From: [Phialemoniopsis] sp. UDSM-2020 | Lineage: Eukaryota > Ascomycota > Sordariomycetes > Thyridiales > Thyridiaceae | Length of the DNA: 64,000 nucleotides | Assembly (NCBI GenBank): GCA_018873225.1 | Contig: JAEILZ010000001.1 | Span: 5,394,001 to 5,458,000 of the forward strand | Direction of reading: 5' to 3' | In this document: piece after piece, positions 44,977-57,299 of the stretch | How positions within the stretch are numbered: position 1 is the stretch's first letter | Layout: the number at the start of each line of letters is the position of its first letter | The notes under the pieces: generated by a model | The model's database searches: none | What the model saw: only the letters and a program-made list of their open reading frames with translations | Told to the model about the DNA's origin: nothing | Position numbers and translations under genes: made by a program

Positions 44977-47673
44977 ATGGATGAGATCGAGCCCAAAACT
45001 CATCCCTGTAGCTCATCTTTTGAGTTGAATGGTGTAGAGATGGACTGTCATCAAGATTCTCCATTGAGCATCGAGCAGCTGCTTAAAGACTTAACGCTCG
45101 AAGAGAAAGTCTCCCTGCTTGCCGGTATGTTTTGTCAACGCGCCCGCAACTTCACGAACGTCACACTGACTTTGCTCCTTGCCCAAGGTTCCGACTTCTG
45201 GCACACGACACCCATCCCAGCGCACAACATCCCCGCCGTCCGCTGCACAGATGGCCCCAACGGCGCCCGCGGCACGCGCTTCTTCAACCCCGTGCCTGCC
45301 CTCTGCATTCCCTGCGGCACGGGGCTCGGCGCCACGTGGAACGCCGACTTGATCTACGAGGCGGGTCGGCTGCTCTCGCGCGAGTGCGAGGCCAAGGGCG
45401 CGCACGTCTGGCTCGGCCCGACCGTCAACATCGTGCGCTCGCCGCTCAACGGTCGCGGCTTCGAGAGCTTCTCCGAGGACCCCTTGCTCGGCGGCGCGCT
45501 GGCGGGGAGCATCATCCGCGGCGTGCAGAGCCGGGGCACGATCGCCGCGCTCAAGCACTTTGTCGCCAACGACCAGGAGACGGACAAGATGTCGGTCGAC
45601 ACGTGCATGTCGGAGCGCGCGCTGCGCGAGATCTACCTGCGGGCCTTTCAGATCGCCGTTAGGGAGGGCCGGCCGCGGGTTGTTATGGCGTCTTACAACA
45701 AGGTCAACGGTGTTCACGTTTCCGAGAATCGTGATCTGTTGGAGAGAGTTCTGCGACAGGAGTGGGGGTTTGATGGGCTTGTCATGAGTGATTGGTAAGC
45801 CTGCATCTTCTCCATTTGTTATTATGTGTAAAGGACTGACGAACTTAGGTTTGGCACATACTCCTGCACAGATGGGCTCAATGCTGGCTTGGACCTCGAG
45901 ATGCCCGGACCTCCAAGGCATAGGGGCACTCGAGCCATGCTGGCCGTCAGCTCAGGCAAGGTATCCCAGCGGACCATTGACGAGCGAGCCCGAAGCGTAC
46001 TGCGTTTAGTCAACGAGAGTGCCAAGGCCCCAGTGTCTGACCACGAGACAACGCGCGACTCGTCTGACGACAAGGAACTCAACCGACGGTTAGCTGTAGA
46101 GAGCGTCGTGCTTTTGAAGAACCAAGACCAAGTCCTACCTTATGAGATCAACAGCATCAATGAGATCGCCGTGATTGGGCCGAATGCCAAACTTCCCGCC
46201 GCTTGCGGAGGCGGCAGCGCGAGCCTTCGCCCCTATTACACCAGTTCTGTCTACAACGGCATCCGGGATCAGCTCCCTTACAACACGAAATTACACTACG
46301 AACCGGGCGTCTTCGGCCATATATTGATGCCCCCTTTGACCAGCGAGCATGTCACCAGCGACGCGGGCGAGCCTGGTGTTTCCATAGATCTTTTCAACGA
46401 ACCTCACGATGTCGAACAAAGGAAGCCTTTCCATTCTCTCACCATCCCCGATACGACCTACCAGCTCATGGACTACCAGCACCCCGAAAAGAAAGACACA
46501 TTTTATATCTCTCTGCGAGCGACGTACATTGCAGAACACGACGGCCTGTACGACTTTGGTTTGGCAAGCTATGGTGTATCCAAGCTCTTTATAGACGATG
46601 AGCTCATCATCGACAACGAGACAGAGCAGTTCCCTGGAGGCATGTTCTTCGGCAAGGGCTCGTCTGAGAAGCGCGGCACCTATGCCATGACAGCCGGGCA
46701 GTCGTACCGTCTCCGCGTCGAGGCTGGCAGCGCAACTACCTCTAAAGTAAAAGGAGGATCTCCACTACCGATTCCAGGCGGAGCCTGCCGTCTCGGTGGC
46801 TGCTCAAAACTTGACCCGATAGAAGGCATCAGTCGCGCTGTGGAACTCGCCAGAAGATGCAGGCATGTCATTGTGGTGGCGGGGTTGAACGACGATCTAG
46901 AGAAGGAAGGTATGGACAGGCAGTCCATGTCAATGCCGCCGCACGTGGACGAGCTCATCTCTGCGGTTCTCATGGTGCGGCCAGACGCCGTCATCGTCAC
47001 ACAGGCAGGGAACCCTGTGGCCATGCCATGGCGCCACCAAGCGAAGGCAATGATACACAGCTGGTACGGCGGCAACGAAGCAGGCAATGCTGTCGCCGAC
47101 ATTCTGTTCGGGAGAGCCAACCCGAGCGGTAAGCTGCCGATCACGTTCCAGGACAGAGTGGAAGATGGGCCGAGTGCCCTAAGCTTCGGTAGCGACAATG
47201 GCCGGATTTACTACGCCGAGGACGTCTTTGTCGGTTATCGTTGGTTCGACGCTAGAAAGATTGGGGTTGCGTTCCCATTTGGTCACGGTCTTAGTTACAC
47301 CACCTTTGCGATCTCGGGTTTGGTTGTCTCTCCAGATCAAGTGAGTATCAACATCAAGAACACAGGCGGCAGAGCGGGATCAGAAGTTCTCCAGCTTTAC
47401 CTCTCTTACGAGACCTCGAATGCACACCGCAAGTCCCGATTCAAACGTCCAGAACGGATACTTGCCGGTTTTGAAAAGGTCCACTTGGAGCCAGGCGAGG
47501 AGAAGACTATGATCATAACTCTACGGAAAGACGCTTTAGCCGTGTGGGATCACAAGAGGCAATCGTGGTGTTCTGAGGCGGGCAATTACAGGGTTTCCGT
47601 CGTCTCCGGCGGAATGACACTTGATGATGTCTTTTGTGTCGACGAGGACACATATTGGACGGGAATCTCATAG
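44977..47673 (+). CDS. GH3 beta-glucosidase with PA14 insert, probably cytosolic
   Basis: Three exons (44977-45124, 45188-45794, 45849-47673) encode 859 residues. The GH3 N-domain has LTLEEKVSLLAGSDFWHT, CTDGPNGARG, GRGFESFSEDPLLGG, IAALKHFVANDQE and the nucleophile D251 in GFDGLVMSDWFGTYS, which is split by intron 2. The GH3 C-domain starts around VVLLKNQDQVLPY. A PA14-like domain is inserted after it (FYISLRATYIAEHDGLYDFGLASYG). The fibronectin III-like end has GLSYTTFAISGL. There is no signal peptide (MDEIEPKTHPCSSS), so the enzyme should act on glucosides already inside the cell. It is convergent with a double-zinc-cluster regulator 79 bases away, and a sugar transporter lies beyond that. 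Confidence 0.94.
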
Positions 47674-47752
47674 CGTAAATGTATCAATTCTCTAATTATT
47701 GAGCTCCACCGTTGCTCTTTCCACTGCTCCTTGTGAACGTTGAGATCAGTAC

Positions 47753-50333
47753 TCATAGCTGCGTCTCGGGGACCATCCAGTCGGACATCGACGGCATGGG
47801 CCAAAACGAATCCATGAAGATGTCTGGTTGCCCAGCTTGGTATCGCGGGTCGAACCCCATGATCATGGAAATATCGTAGTCAGATGCGCCTTCCAACGGT
47901 AGGACGGTATCCAGGACGCTCTCCGAAGGGTAGTCCTGCGAGTAATAATTCTGTGGGTGATCGGTTTCTGCAACACCCATCTCATCGTGATGTGTTTCGA
48001 TTATCCCATTGTCGAATGCACCGGAAGGCGCATTCAATGGCTCGTGAGGAGCCGGAGGAACCACTGAATGGTCTGGACGCAGAGGCCGATGCACTCGCTG
48101 ATCAGCTTCCAACATTGCAGTTGCTCTCTCCTCATCAGTGTTATCCCGGGCTTCCTCCTCAGGCTTCTCTTCATCCGACCGGAATCGAAGTTTACGGATC
48201 TCCTCGGTAACACTATATCTGGAATACACCTCTCGGGTTCCTGCGCCTGGCATCGTGTCGGATTCTGGATCAACATCCACACACCCGCGCTCGGTATCTC
48301 CAGCCAGCCAGCTCCGTCCGCGCGAACCCAACTCTGCGTCGCGTATTAGATCTAAGATGCCAGCTCTCAATATTGCCGTCCGCGAATAGATCTTCGCTTG
48401 CTCTTCAACCACATCACCGCAGGACTGCAGTCTCTCCACCAGTTCGGCACGGGACATATCGCCCAAGGGTGGCTGTCCGAGTCGCGAGATGACTCTTGCA
48501 GAGTGAAACGCTGCCATGGCTAGAGATGGGTCGGTGATCATATCGACGCCTGCCTGCATGGCCATGTCAAAGACGCGTGACACTGATAGAGCGTGCGAGA
48601 AGCACTTCGCCCGGCAAGCCGAGGCATAGTCCGAAGGAAGCTGGGAGATCTCAGCGGCCGGCAACCCCTCGCGCAAGCCAGGAATAGTAAACCGATACAG
48701 GTCACAGTAGACCTGATGCCACCAGACATGAAGCATGAGAAAGGTGACTCGTGATGGGGTGTAAGCTCGGAGGAAAAGGTTCTTGGAGTTCAAATGGTAT
48801 TGCGTAGGGAGCGCAGCTTCAAAATGCTGCAACTCTTGATCGATGCCTTCAACAGAACGTAGACCATCGGCCAATGGGATGCCATGGTTGGTGAGTGTCA
48901 GAGTCAGTCTGTGAAAGATCAGTCAGAGCGTTGGAAGTCGTAAAAGCAACAACAAACTGCGTACCGTTGCGTTCTGTCTCGAATGTCGAGCACGCGCAGG
49001 CAATATCCCAGAAGCCCAAGGTTGAACGAGGGCTGCGTCCCGACAGCCGGGCTCAGTCGCTCCGTTGTAACAGATACGTCCATAGCAAACGCCTCTTCTT
49101 TGCATGGTAGCTGCACGTGCATGACGCGGGAGGGACACGCTGTGAACTCTGCTCGTCCGCTTGAATACAGCGTGTCCGTGACGTATATCGACCACATCAG
49201 CCGCCGCCGCCGTTCCTGTACCAGAAAAGGCAACGTCTCATCCTCAAAGTTCAGCTGTAGTATGAAAGCGAGCCTGGCCAAGAGGCTCATGGAGATTAAC
49301 ATTTTGCCGAACTGACCCACGAGGCTGTGGTCTAGAGTGACGAGCAGCCATGCCTCTACGTCAGACATCCGCGGCTCACCCAGTCGTGCCAGCAGTGCAC
49401 TTTCTGCCTCTTGTATCCATGCCCGTGCCTGCCGCTGGCGGGCGGCATCGCCACCGTGGAGGTATCGAGAGGTCACGCCGCAGATGGCTCGCAGGAGACA
49501 TGGGTTCAACGTGCCCTTGGACCATGTTTGAATCAGGGTTGCTCGATGTAGAAAGCTGTAACATGGGATGGGATAGATGAACTCGAAGAAAGCATCGAGG
49601 TGTTGCTTGACGACGTCTCTGCTAATGTCCAAGGGTATTTCAAGGCTTTTCCTGCTTGGTTAGTCTCTGGAAGATAGCACATCAAGTTGATGGTTGGTGA
49701 ACGAGTAGAGATGTAGACCTACTTGCCCAAGACTCTAGGCCGCGAACCGATGGCCAATGCAGATGAATCGTCTTGTTGCTTCTCGGCATAGGCTACGGTT
49801 GTAGAGACATGTTGGCTCTCCTCTGAATTGGAGTTCGAGGGGACCTCACGTTGAGGAGCTGACGCCAGAGCAAGTGTCGTGTTGTTCGGGCCCGTCCCAA
49901 AATACTGGCAGTCGATCCCAAGTCTGAAACATCTGGCGCATGACGGGACGGTGGCGGTGCACTTGAACTTGCGCTTCCGACATGCCAAACAGGCCCTCCG
50001 GACCCGTCGTCGCTCGAGATGACTTGGACTTCTTATGCCGACAGAATCATGTAGATTGACATCGCCGACGACCTCGATTGCAGATAGCGAGCATTCGAAA
50101 CGCAAGCGTTTGCAGTTCTCGCAACCACCTGGAGTTCCATCACATTTTACCTACACCACACCGCTACAGGTCAGGCCTAAATCAAACTTCTCGAGACAAT
50201 GTATGCTCCGAGGCCGTTTGGCACTTACCTTGCGATTGCGGCATTGAAAGCAGATCACTAGCGAGCGAGCACCCGTGCCTGCGGATGCCAGATGCGACCT
50301 GCCGCTCCGGCCCCGCCGCTCTGCCATCTTCAT
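47753..50333 (-). CDS. transcription factor with two tandem Zn2Cys6 clusters
   Basis: Four exons (50333-50229, 50150-49723, 49651-48965, 48908-47753) encode about 791 residues. Exon 1 ends inside the first cluster (CFQCRNRK), and exon 2 completes it (VKCDGTPGGCENCKRLRFEC). That gives C28-x2-C31-x6-C38-x6-C45-x2-C48-x6-C55. A second full cluster follows 33 residues later: C89-x2-C92-x6-C99-x6-C106-x2-C109-x6-C116. Both have the basic RKRK-type recognition loop. The body is a fungal-specific transcription factor domain (AICGVTSRYLHGGD; RRRRLMWSIYVTDTLYSSGRAE). The C-terminus is acidic, rich in Asp/Glu/Pro, and could activate. Acceptor 3 may be 49646 instead of 49652. The neighbours are a GH3 glucosidase and a divergent sugar transporter. 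Confidence 0.88.
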
Positions 50334-50910
50334 CCGACAATGGTCTACAAATCGGGAGGCCGAGGACGTGTGCGGTAGTCGGGGGGAAGCGTAGGAACAA
50401 TCATTGGACAAGGTAACGCGTCTAATTGCTTCCCTGGTCCTTTTCTTGTTGAATCTAGATGTTGGCAAGGGTGTCTCGTGGTGGTTGTGACCACCTAAGT
50501 TTTCCGCTCTGTTCCCCCCGACATCCGCACATGCCACACGAACGATGTCGCCCTTGGCGGAGTCTTGTGTGGTAAACACCTTCCTCATTGGCGAATGAAC
50601 GTCTTAGCTTTACACTAAGAAGGGTCTTATTCTTCTGGACCGAGTGTTGGGCGGGAAATAATTGCGGAGTAGATGGCCACTACGCGACCACTGGATTCCC
50701 GACGACTCAAAACCCCCTGGGGATCAAGCATGTCTCCCCATGGAGGTGATCTTCCACCACTTCCATGCCGGCTAGGCAAGTCGTCGGCAGCAAGTACATA
50801 AATGGACCACTCGACCATCCGTGTCCCAATAGAGTCCAAAGTCGTGGTGATCACTTGTACAGCACTCTCCGCCCCCAGTCGATTCTGAACGAACCTACTC
50901 ATCAGTAAAC
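50334..50910. promoter_or_regulatory. probable shared promoter of the double-cluster regulator and sugar transporter
   Basis: A 577-base spacer separates divergent starts at 50333 (minus) and 50911 (plus). A regulator divergent from a transporter is a common fungal catabolic layout, so this spacer is the natural place to look for its binding sites. The minus-strand frame is open up to 50588, so the regulator could start further upstream, but that part lacks family resemblance. Confidence 0.45.
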
Positions 50911-52736
50911 ATGGCCAACCTCGCCGCCAAAAACCGCATCCTCAAGCACTTCAATGGACAGTTGGCTTTGGCGTTTGCTGTCATTGCCGTCTCGACCTTC
51001 AACTATGGCTTTGACAATGCCGGCTACGCCACGACGCAGGCCATGGAGCCCTTCCAGAAGCAGTTTGGGAACTACGATCCGGCCACACGAAAGTACCAGA
51101 TCCCGCCCTCCTGGATCTCGTTATTCAACAGTCTCAACTACATCGGGTACGGCGCTGGCGTTATCATTGGCAGTCTTGTCTCTGCTCGCTGGGGTCGTAG
51201 ATGGTGCATGTTCATCATGAGTGCTTGGGCTCTTGTTCCGGCCATCATGGCCGTTACGGCAACAACGCGGGACATGATTCTGGCCGCACGCATTCTGAAT
51301 TGTAAGACATGACTGCCCGCATTGTCTCCTTACAAAAAGTAAATACTAACTTTGGTTTGAACAGACATCTACGTTGGGATGGAGCTGGCCGTTGTACCAG
51401 TTTACCAGTCCGAGATCATGCCCGCCGAGATCCGTGGCTTTGCAGTTGGCTCATATCAGTTCAGCTTGATGGTAAGCAGCAAACAAGCATCCCAATATTC
51501 TGCAGAGTTCTCTAACAAAGGTTAAACCAGTCGGGTTCCCTGATCGTCAACGCTGTGTGCCGCGGCACCAGTACTCTAGCAGGGAACGAGGCATTTCGCA
51601 TTCCCTTTGGACTCTTCTTTGTTGTTCCAGTGCTGGTGATGGCCATGATTTTCTTCATCCCTGAGGTACGTGGCGAGAGGACCGCTTTTCCGTGTGCACT
51701 CGTTGGCGGGAGAGGAGACCAAGCTGACAGTTCACGGCCCAATTGTAGTCGCCGCGTTGGTTGTTGACCAAGGACAGAATCGAGGAAGCCCGCACCGCCC
51801 TAGGCAAGCTCAGGGGTGGTGTTCTGACCGAGACAGAGATCAATGAGCAGTTTGCGAACCTCTCCTATGCCCTTGAACACGAACCCGAACAAGGGAAATA
51901 CATCGAGCTGTTTCAGGGGAGAAATCTAAGACGGACAGCGGTCGTCGTAACGATCAACATTCTACAGCAGGCCACTGGCCAGGCATTCGCCTCGTCGTAT
52001 GGCGCCATCTTTATTCGCGACATTGGAACGGTCAACCCCTTTACTATGACTTTGATCAACTCCATCGTCAATCTGGTAGTGTCTTTCATTGGGCTGTACC
52101 TCGTTGATCGTCACGGTCGTCGGTAAGTTCTTCCTTCTTCGGCTTGCGAGCGATCCCCGTTTCCGACAAACATCGCTGACATACCATTCACTGCTATTCA
52201 GGCCCCTCCTGTTCATCGGCGCTATATGGATGTTTTCAGCCATTGTCACCATGGGCAGTCTCGGCACCGTTGCGAACCCATCCTTTGCCGTCAAAACGTC
52301 CATCGTGGCCATGCTCACGGTCTTCGCCGCGGGCTTTGTCTTCTCTTGGGCTCCACTGACATACGTCGTCACGACCGAGATCCCCGCCCTTCGCCTGCGC
52401 GACGCTTCACAGCGCACAGCGTCGGTGATACAGGTCATCACCAGCTTCGGCGTCAACTTCAGCATCCCCTACCTCATATACCCGCAGTACGCGGGTCTCG
52501 GGTCTCGTGTCGGGTTCGTCTTTGCTGGTATCATCGTGCTTACCATCGTCTTTACCTATTTCTGCGTTCCCGAATGCAAGGGCAAGTCTCTCGAGCAGAT
52601 CGACAGCCTCTTTATCCAAGGTGTACCGCTTAGAAAATTCGGGAGCTACAAGCCCGAGGACATTGTGGTCGGCGGCGATGCGGAGGAGAAAGGGGTCACC
52701 ATGGTGAGCCGGGCTCGTCACGAGGAAGAGGCTTAA
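50911..52736 (+). CDS. MFS sugar transporter beside the double-cluster regulator
   Basis: Five exons (50911-51301, 51365-51471, 51531-51665, 51749-52122, 52202-52736) encode 513 residues. Motifs: STFNYGFDNAGYATTQAM (helix 1), SARWGRRWCM, VGMELAVVPVYQSEIMPAE, PESPRWLLTKDRIEEA (rebuilt across intron 3), LVDRHGRRPLLFIG (across intron 4) and PECKGKSLEQIDSLF. It belongs to the sugar-porter family in the plasma membrane. The likely cargo is a sugar or oligosaccharide. Together with the cytosolic beta-glucosidase nearby, uptake of a beta-glucoside such as a cellodextrin or plant glucoside would make sense. That substrate is inference from neighbours, not from the transporter itself. Confidence 0.92.
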
Positions 52737-53300
52737 TCCTTACAAGCCCGTTTGTTATGATACGGGATCAACTGGATGGTTAGATGGAGAGTAGAGTCAA
52801 TAGTAACTCGTCATCAAAAGTGTCGAGAACGGCAGCATGATGCCTCTCATCCGACGGCGGGGCGGCTCTCGGTCATGCAGGGTCTGCAAATTAACCATGC
52901 AGGTGCCGCTTGTCGGCCCATAAATACCCATGAATTAACCATTATCTGCCCATAATCCCCATAATCTGTACCTGAATCACTGCTGGATCAGCTGCTAGCG
53001 CGGTTTGCGTGGGCGACTAGAGAGATGGCGTTATTGGCGAGACCGACTAAAATGGAAAAATTGGTGTCGTTGACGTGATTTCACGTGCTCAGCCCGAGCC
53101 GCATCGGCGTGCTCACTAATGAAATGATGGGCAAAAACATTGAAGCAACATCGGACCACACGCGCGACAGAACCTGCAATCAAGGGAGAAGAGACTGTAG
53201 AGAGAACAGAAGAGTGTCATTCGGGCTCGATTGGACTGGTTCATCGGTTAACATCTACTCGCCTCTTACCCTGAAACCGACACCCTTTCACGTCGCCAAG
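52737..53300. other. intergenic region
   Basis: About 560 bases between two plus-strand genes. A short series of cataa/taatc-like similar words occurs around 52915-52970. It contains the promoter of the sulfide:quinone oxidoreductase gene. No gene is supported. Confidence 0.5.
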
Positions 53301-54978
53301 ATGGTCGTCGGTGTAAGAGCTGCAGCACTGGCTCCGGCCTCTGTGGCCAGGACCGCAGGCAGGATATCCAAGGTCAGGAGCTACGCTACTGTCACCTCCA
53401 TCCCGGCCAAGGCCCACCACCGCATCGTCGTCGTCGGTGCAGGCACTGCCGGTGTCACCGTCGCCGCCCAGCTGGCTCGCTCCAACCAGCTCGACAAGCC
53501 CGACATTGCCATCATCGACCCGGCCTCTACTCACCACTACCAGGTAAGCTTCTCATGAAGGGTACCCTTCACACCAAGGAGAACCTATTGGCTGACATGC
53601 AAAAGCCCGGATGGACCCTGGTTGGTACCGGCTTGAAGCCTCTTTCTTCCACCCAGCGGCCCCTGTCCTCGATCATTCCTTCAGGCGTCAAGCACTACCC
53701 TCTCAGCGTCGCCACGTTTGACCCCGAGAACAATGCTCTCAAGACATCCGAGGGCGTCGACCTGACCTACGACTATCTTGTCGTCGCCCCGGGTCTCGAA
53801 ACCAACTTTGCTGGCGTTGCCGGCCTCCAGGAAGCCCTGCAGGACCCCACGGCCGCCGTCTCATCCATCTACTCGGACAAGACGGTTGAGAAGGTCTGGA
53901 GGGACATCCAGGCCACCAAGTCCGGCAACGCCATCTTCACCCAGCCTGCTGGTATCATCAAGTGTGCTGGTGCGCCCCAGAAGGTCCTCTGGATGGCCCT
54001 GTCGCAGTGGCAGCGCGACGGCGTCCGGTCCAACATCAACCCCATCTTTGCTACCGGTGCCGGCGGTGCGTGAAATCTCTACCACTTTATTCGTCTCCTT
54101 TTGGTCTTTCGATAGCTGACAGACAAACATTGTAGCCATGTTCGCCGTGCCCAAGTATGCGCAAGCGCTCGAACAGCTCCGCCAGGAACGGAACGTCGAG
54201 GGCCTTTTCCAACACAATCTTACTGCCGTGGATGCCAAGAACAAGACGGCCACCTTCGCCAACCTGGCCGACGGTAACAAGGAGGTGCAGAGGCCCTTTG
54301 ACTTCCTCCACGTCACTCCTCCCCAGAAGCCGTTCAGCTGGGTTGCCAAGTCTCCACTCGGTAAGTCATTGCAGCACAAGCGAAGATTTGATTCACTATA
54401 GTATGCCATACTAACCATTTTTTGCGTGAAGCTGACGAGGCCGGATGGGTTGCTGTCGACAAGGCCACTACCCAACATGTCAAGTATGTCATTCATTAGC
54501 GTAAACTCTCCAGCGAAGCTAGCAATACTGACATCTACCAGATATCCGAACGTCTTCTCTCTGGGCGATGCCTCCAGCCTTCCCAACAGCAAGACTGCCG
54601 CCGCCATCACCGCCCAGGCCCCTGTCCTGGTTCACAACCTGATCTCTTCCCTGTCTGGCAAGGCTCAGGCGCCCAAGGCCGAATACGACGGCTATGCCAG
54701 CTGTCCTTTGCTCACCGGTCACAACGAGCTCATGCTATGCGAGTTCAAGTACGGCGGTGTGCCCCAGGAGACTTTCGCCAGTGTCTTGGGTGGCCAGGAG
54801 AAGCCGAGGAGGATCTTCTACCACCTCAAGAAGGATTTCTTCGTAAGTTTCTCATGCTACACCTCCTTAAAGAAGACAAGCTTACCATGTTTGAACCGCA
54901 CAGCCCTATGTTTACTGGAACAGGTTCGTCAAGGGCACCTGGTACGGCCCCAAGGGCTTCGCTGCGCCCAAGTTTTAA
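53301..54978 (+). CDS. sulfide:quinone oxidoreductase, mitochondrial
   Basis: Six exons (53301-53543, 53606-54065, 54136-54360, 54432-54483, 54542-54842, 54904-54978) encode 451 residues. The N-terminus (VRAAALAPASVARTAGRISKVRSYAT) is rich in Arg, Ala and Ser without acids, like a mitochondrial presequence. The FAD motif HHRIVVVGAGTAGVTVAAQL follows. The SQR hallmark PAGIIKCAGAPQKVLWM carries a redox cysteine, and YPNVFSLGDASSLPNSKTAAAI is the second FAD contact. The C-terminal YWNRFVKGTWYGP region fits membrane association. The enzyme oxidises hydrogen sulfide and passes electrons to ubiquinone, so it detoxifies sulfide in mitochondria. It is the eukaryotic HMT2/SQRDL type. All splice sites restore phase. 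Confidence 0.94.
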
Positions 54979-55179
54979 AGCCCCCCAAAAGTCTGTATCG
55001 CATGTAAGGCGTTTGGTATAGGATTGTTTGCATAGAGCGTAATAGATTGTATTCATCTCTTTAGTTGAGGGTTTGAGAAGGGCAATGATCTATCGTGTAC
55101 TCATGTAGCCTCGAGCAGCGTCCCCTCCTCTCTCCACATTGACCTTGACTTGATACCGAAAGACTGCGTCCTCCGTCTG

Positions 55180-57299
55180 CTAAGCCTTGCCTTCACTGAC
55201 CTCAGGCACATGCTCCACTGTTGCCTCGACCTTTTCAGTCATGAGCTCCCTGACTCCCTTGAGGAGGGCTACCGCCACAACGGCCAATGCCACGAAGGGG
55301 ACGACACTCGCCCAGGCTAGCCTATATGCGCGCGCATACTCCCACTTGCTCGCGTCCCCTGCCGCCGCCCATACGGCAGGTGTGGCACCGTCCACTCCGA
55401 TCCCGAACTCCCCAGCCGCGAGCGCCTTGAGCAGCGCCGGGACGGATCCTTCGGGTAAGCCAGCCGCGACAGCGGCCTGCGTGACGGCAGGCGCGTAGTG
55501 CGAGTCCAGCCGGCCCTTGATGATGGCGTCGAGGACGGCGGAACCGAACGCGCCGCCGATAGCCCGCGCCGAGAAGGCGAGGCCCGTGGCCGTGGACAGG
55601 AAGGCGTGCGGGGCGGTGAACTGAACGCACGCCACGAGCAGCGTGAGGGGGCCGGACTGCCCGATGCCAGCGAGGACGGCAAAGACGATCTGAGGGGTGT
55701 TCCAGGAGGGCTTGATTGTTGCGTAGCAAATGGAACTGAGAAGGTTGCTTTTGTCAGCTGGGTACTGCTCCTTGTGATTGGAGGTGATTTTGGTATTACT
55801 TACACAACAAGGAAGATGACAAAGGTCACGAGCAGAGGGGATCGAAGGTCCTTGAAGCGGGTTGAGTACCAGGTAATCGGCACAGACGCAACCATCGTGA
55901 CGACCGTATAGCTCAGTTGCCGAACAGAGATCCTCCAAGAATTCGTTTCGAAGCCGAGGTTCAGGATGATCTGCGGGACGATCGAGTTCACCGCGCTGTA
56001 AAAGATCCAGCCCTCCACTGTGAAGGCGAAGACGGACAGTGCAAAATTTGCATTCTTGCGGAAGAACACATGAGCAACAAGCCCATCCGAGCGGCCTTTC
56101 CATTCTGTTTGGACCAAATCAGTATGATGAGCCTCAAGGTCTCGAAAGATCATACTCACCATATCCCGCAAACAGAACCAGGAGGCCGCATCCAACGCCG
56201 AGCGGCGCAGCAACATGGGCATCCGACCACTTGTACGCTCCGCCGGCCCAGTTCAGAGCCAGCAACATCAGCGTAGTGCTCGCCACAAAGAGCACGGAGC
56301 CGATCGGGTCACACGCCCACACATATTGCTTGAACGACATTTTCGGGTACTCCCTGTTCTTGGGTGGCCAGTAAAACAGAAAGATGCCCAGCGAGGTCAA
56401 CCCGTGGAAGGCAGCCTGCATCCAGAAGATGTACCGCCAGCCCCCGGCGTTGATGTTGGTGAGAGCTCCGGCTCCCAGTGATCCGATACTGCGATAATAA
56501 CGATATCAGTACAATAACCCAGGAGTGTCTCCATGATGACGGGCTCTTACAGTCCACCGAGAGCGCCGGCAAGAAAGGCCAGGCCGTTGGCCACAGCTCG
56601 GTACTTCAATGGCAGGATCTCGGATGGGATGGCTTGAACGATGGAGATGGTCGCCAGTGTGGTACCGATCAGAATGCCACCCCCAATCAGCATGCTCATG
56701 GACGTCGCCTTGGCCGAGATTACCGCACCCACAAAGGCCAGCAGAGGGGGGACCGCCGCCATGTACTTGCGGTCGAGGACGTCCGAAAGCCTACCCACAA
56801 GCGGCGACAAAACACTTTGCATAAGCAGCGGACCCTAGGTGACCTGTCAGTCATCATCACCTTTGAGTGTAGATTGTATTTCGGGGGCGAGTATTACCTG
56901 GATAATCCAACCGGCGATTGCGCCGTCGCCTAGGTCACGCACGATGAATGCAATGACCGACCCGGCGGCAACCACAACAAACACCTGGGCCATGATACTG
57001 GTGGAGATGGTCAGAGCAAATCGTGGACGGAGGTTCTCGAGGTAAGCTTACGCGAAGCAGGTAATCAGTACAACGAGCTAGATCAGATGATCAGACATGT
57101 TAGTCTCCAGAGGCAAGAGATCGCAACGACGCAAACGCACCCATGATCGCCAGCTCAGATCGATATGATGGGCATCGATGATTGCCTCTTGGTCGATGGG
57201 TACCACTTGAAATTCTTCGTGTTGGTGATGATGGGTCTGCTGCGCCTGTGGCACAGTCGGCGCATGAGAAGCCGAGATCTTCTCCTCGGTCGATGCCAT
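55180..57299 (-). CDS. TRI12-type MFS efflux transporter
   Basis: Seven exons (57299-57141, 57077-57052, 56997-56898, 56834-56551, 56488-56160, 56104-55804, 55735-55180) encode 584 residues; exon 2 is only 26 bases. A His/Gln-rich N-terminus precedes the first helix. Motifs: GWIIQGPLLMQSVLSPLVGRLSDVLDRK, GGGILIGTTLATISIVQAIPSEILPLKYR, INAGGWRYIFWMQAAFHGL and FSARAIGGAFGSAVLDAIIKGRL. This fits the 14-helix TRI12 / siderophore-like branch of fungal MFS, which exports toxins, drugs or siderophores across the plasma membrane. It is convergent with the SQR gene, about 200 bases away. Which compound it exports is unknown. The short exons are the least certain part. Confidence 0.88.
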
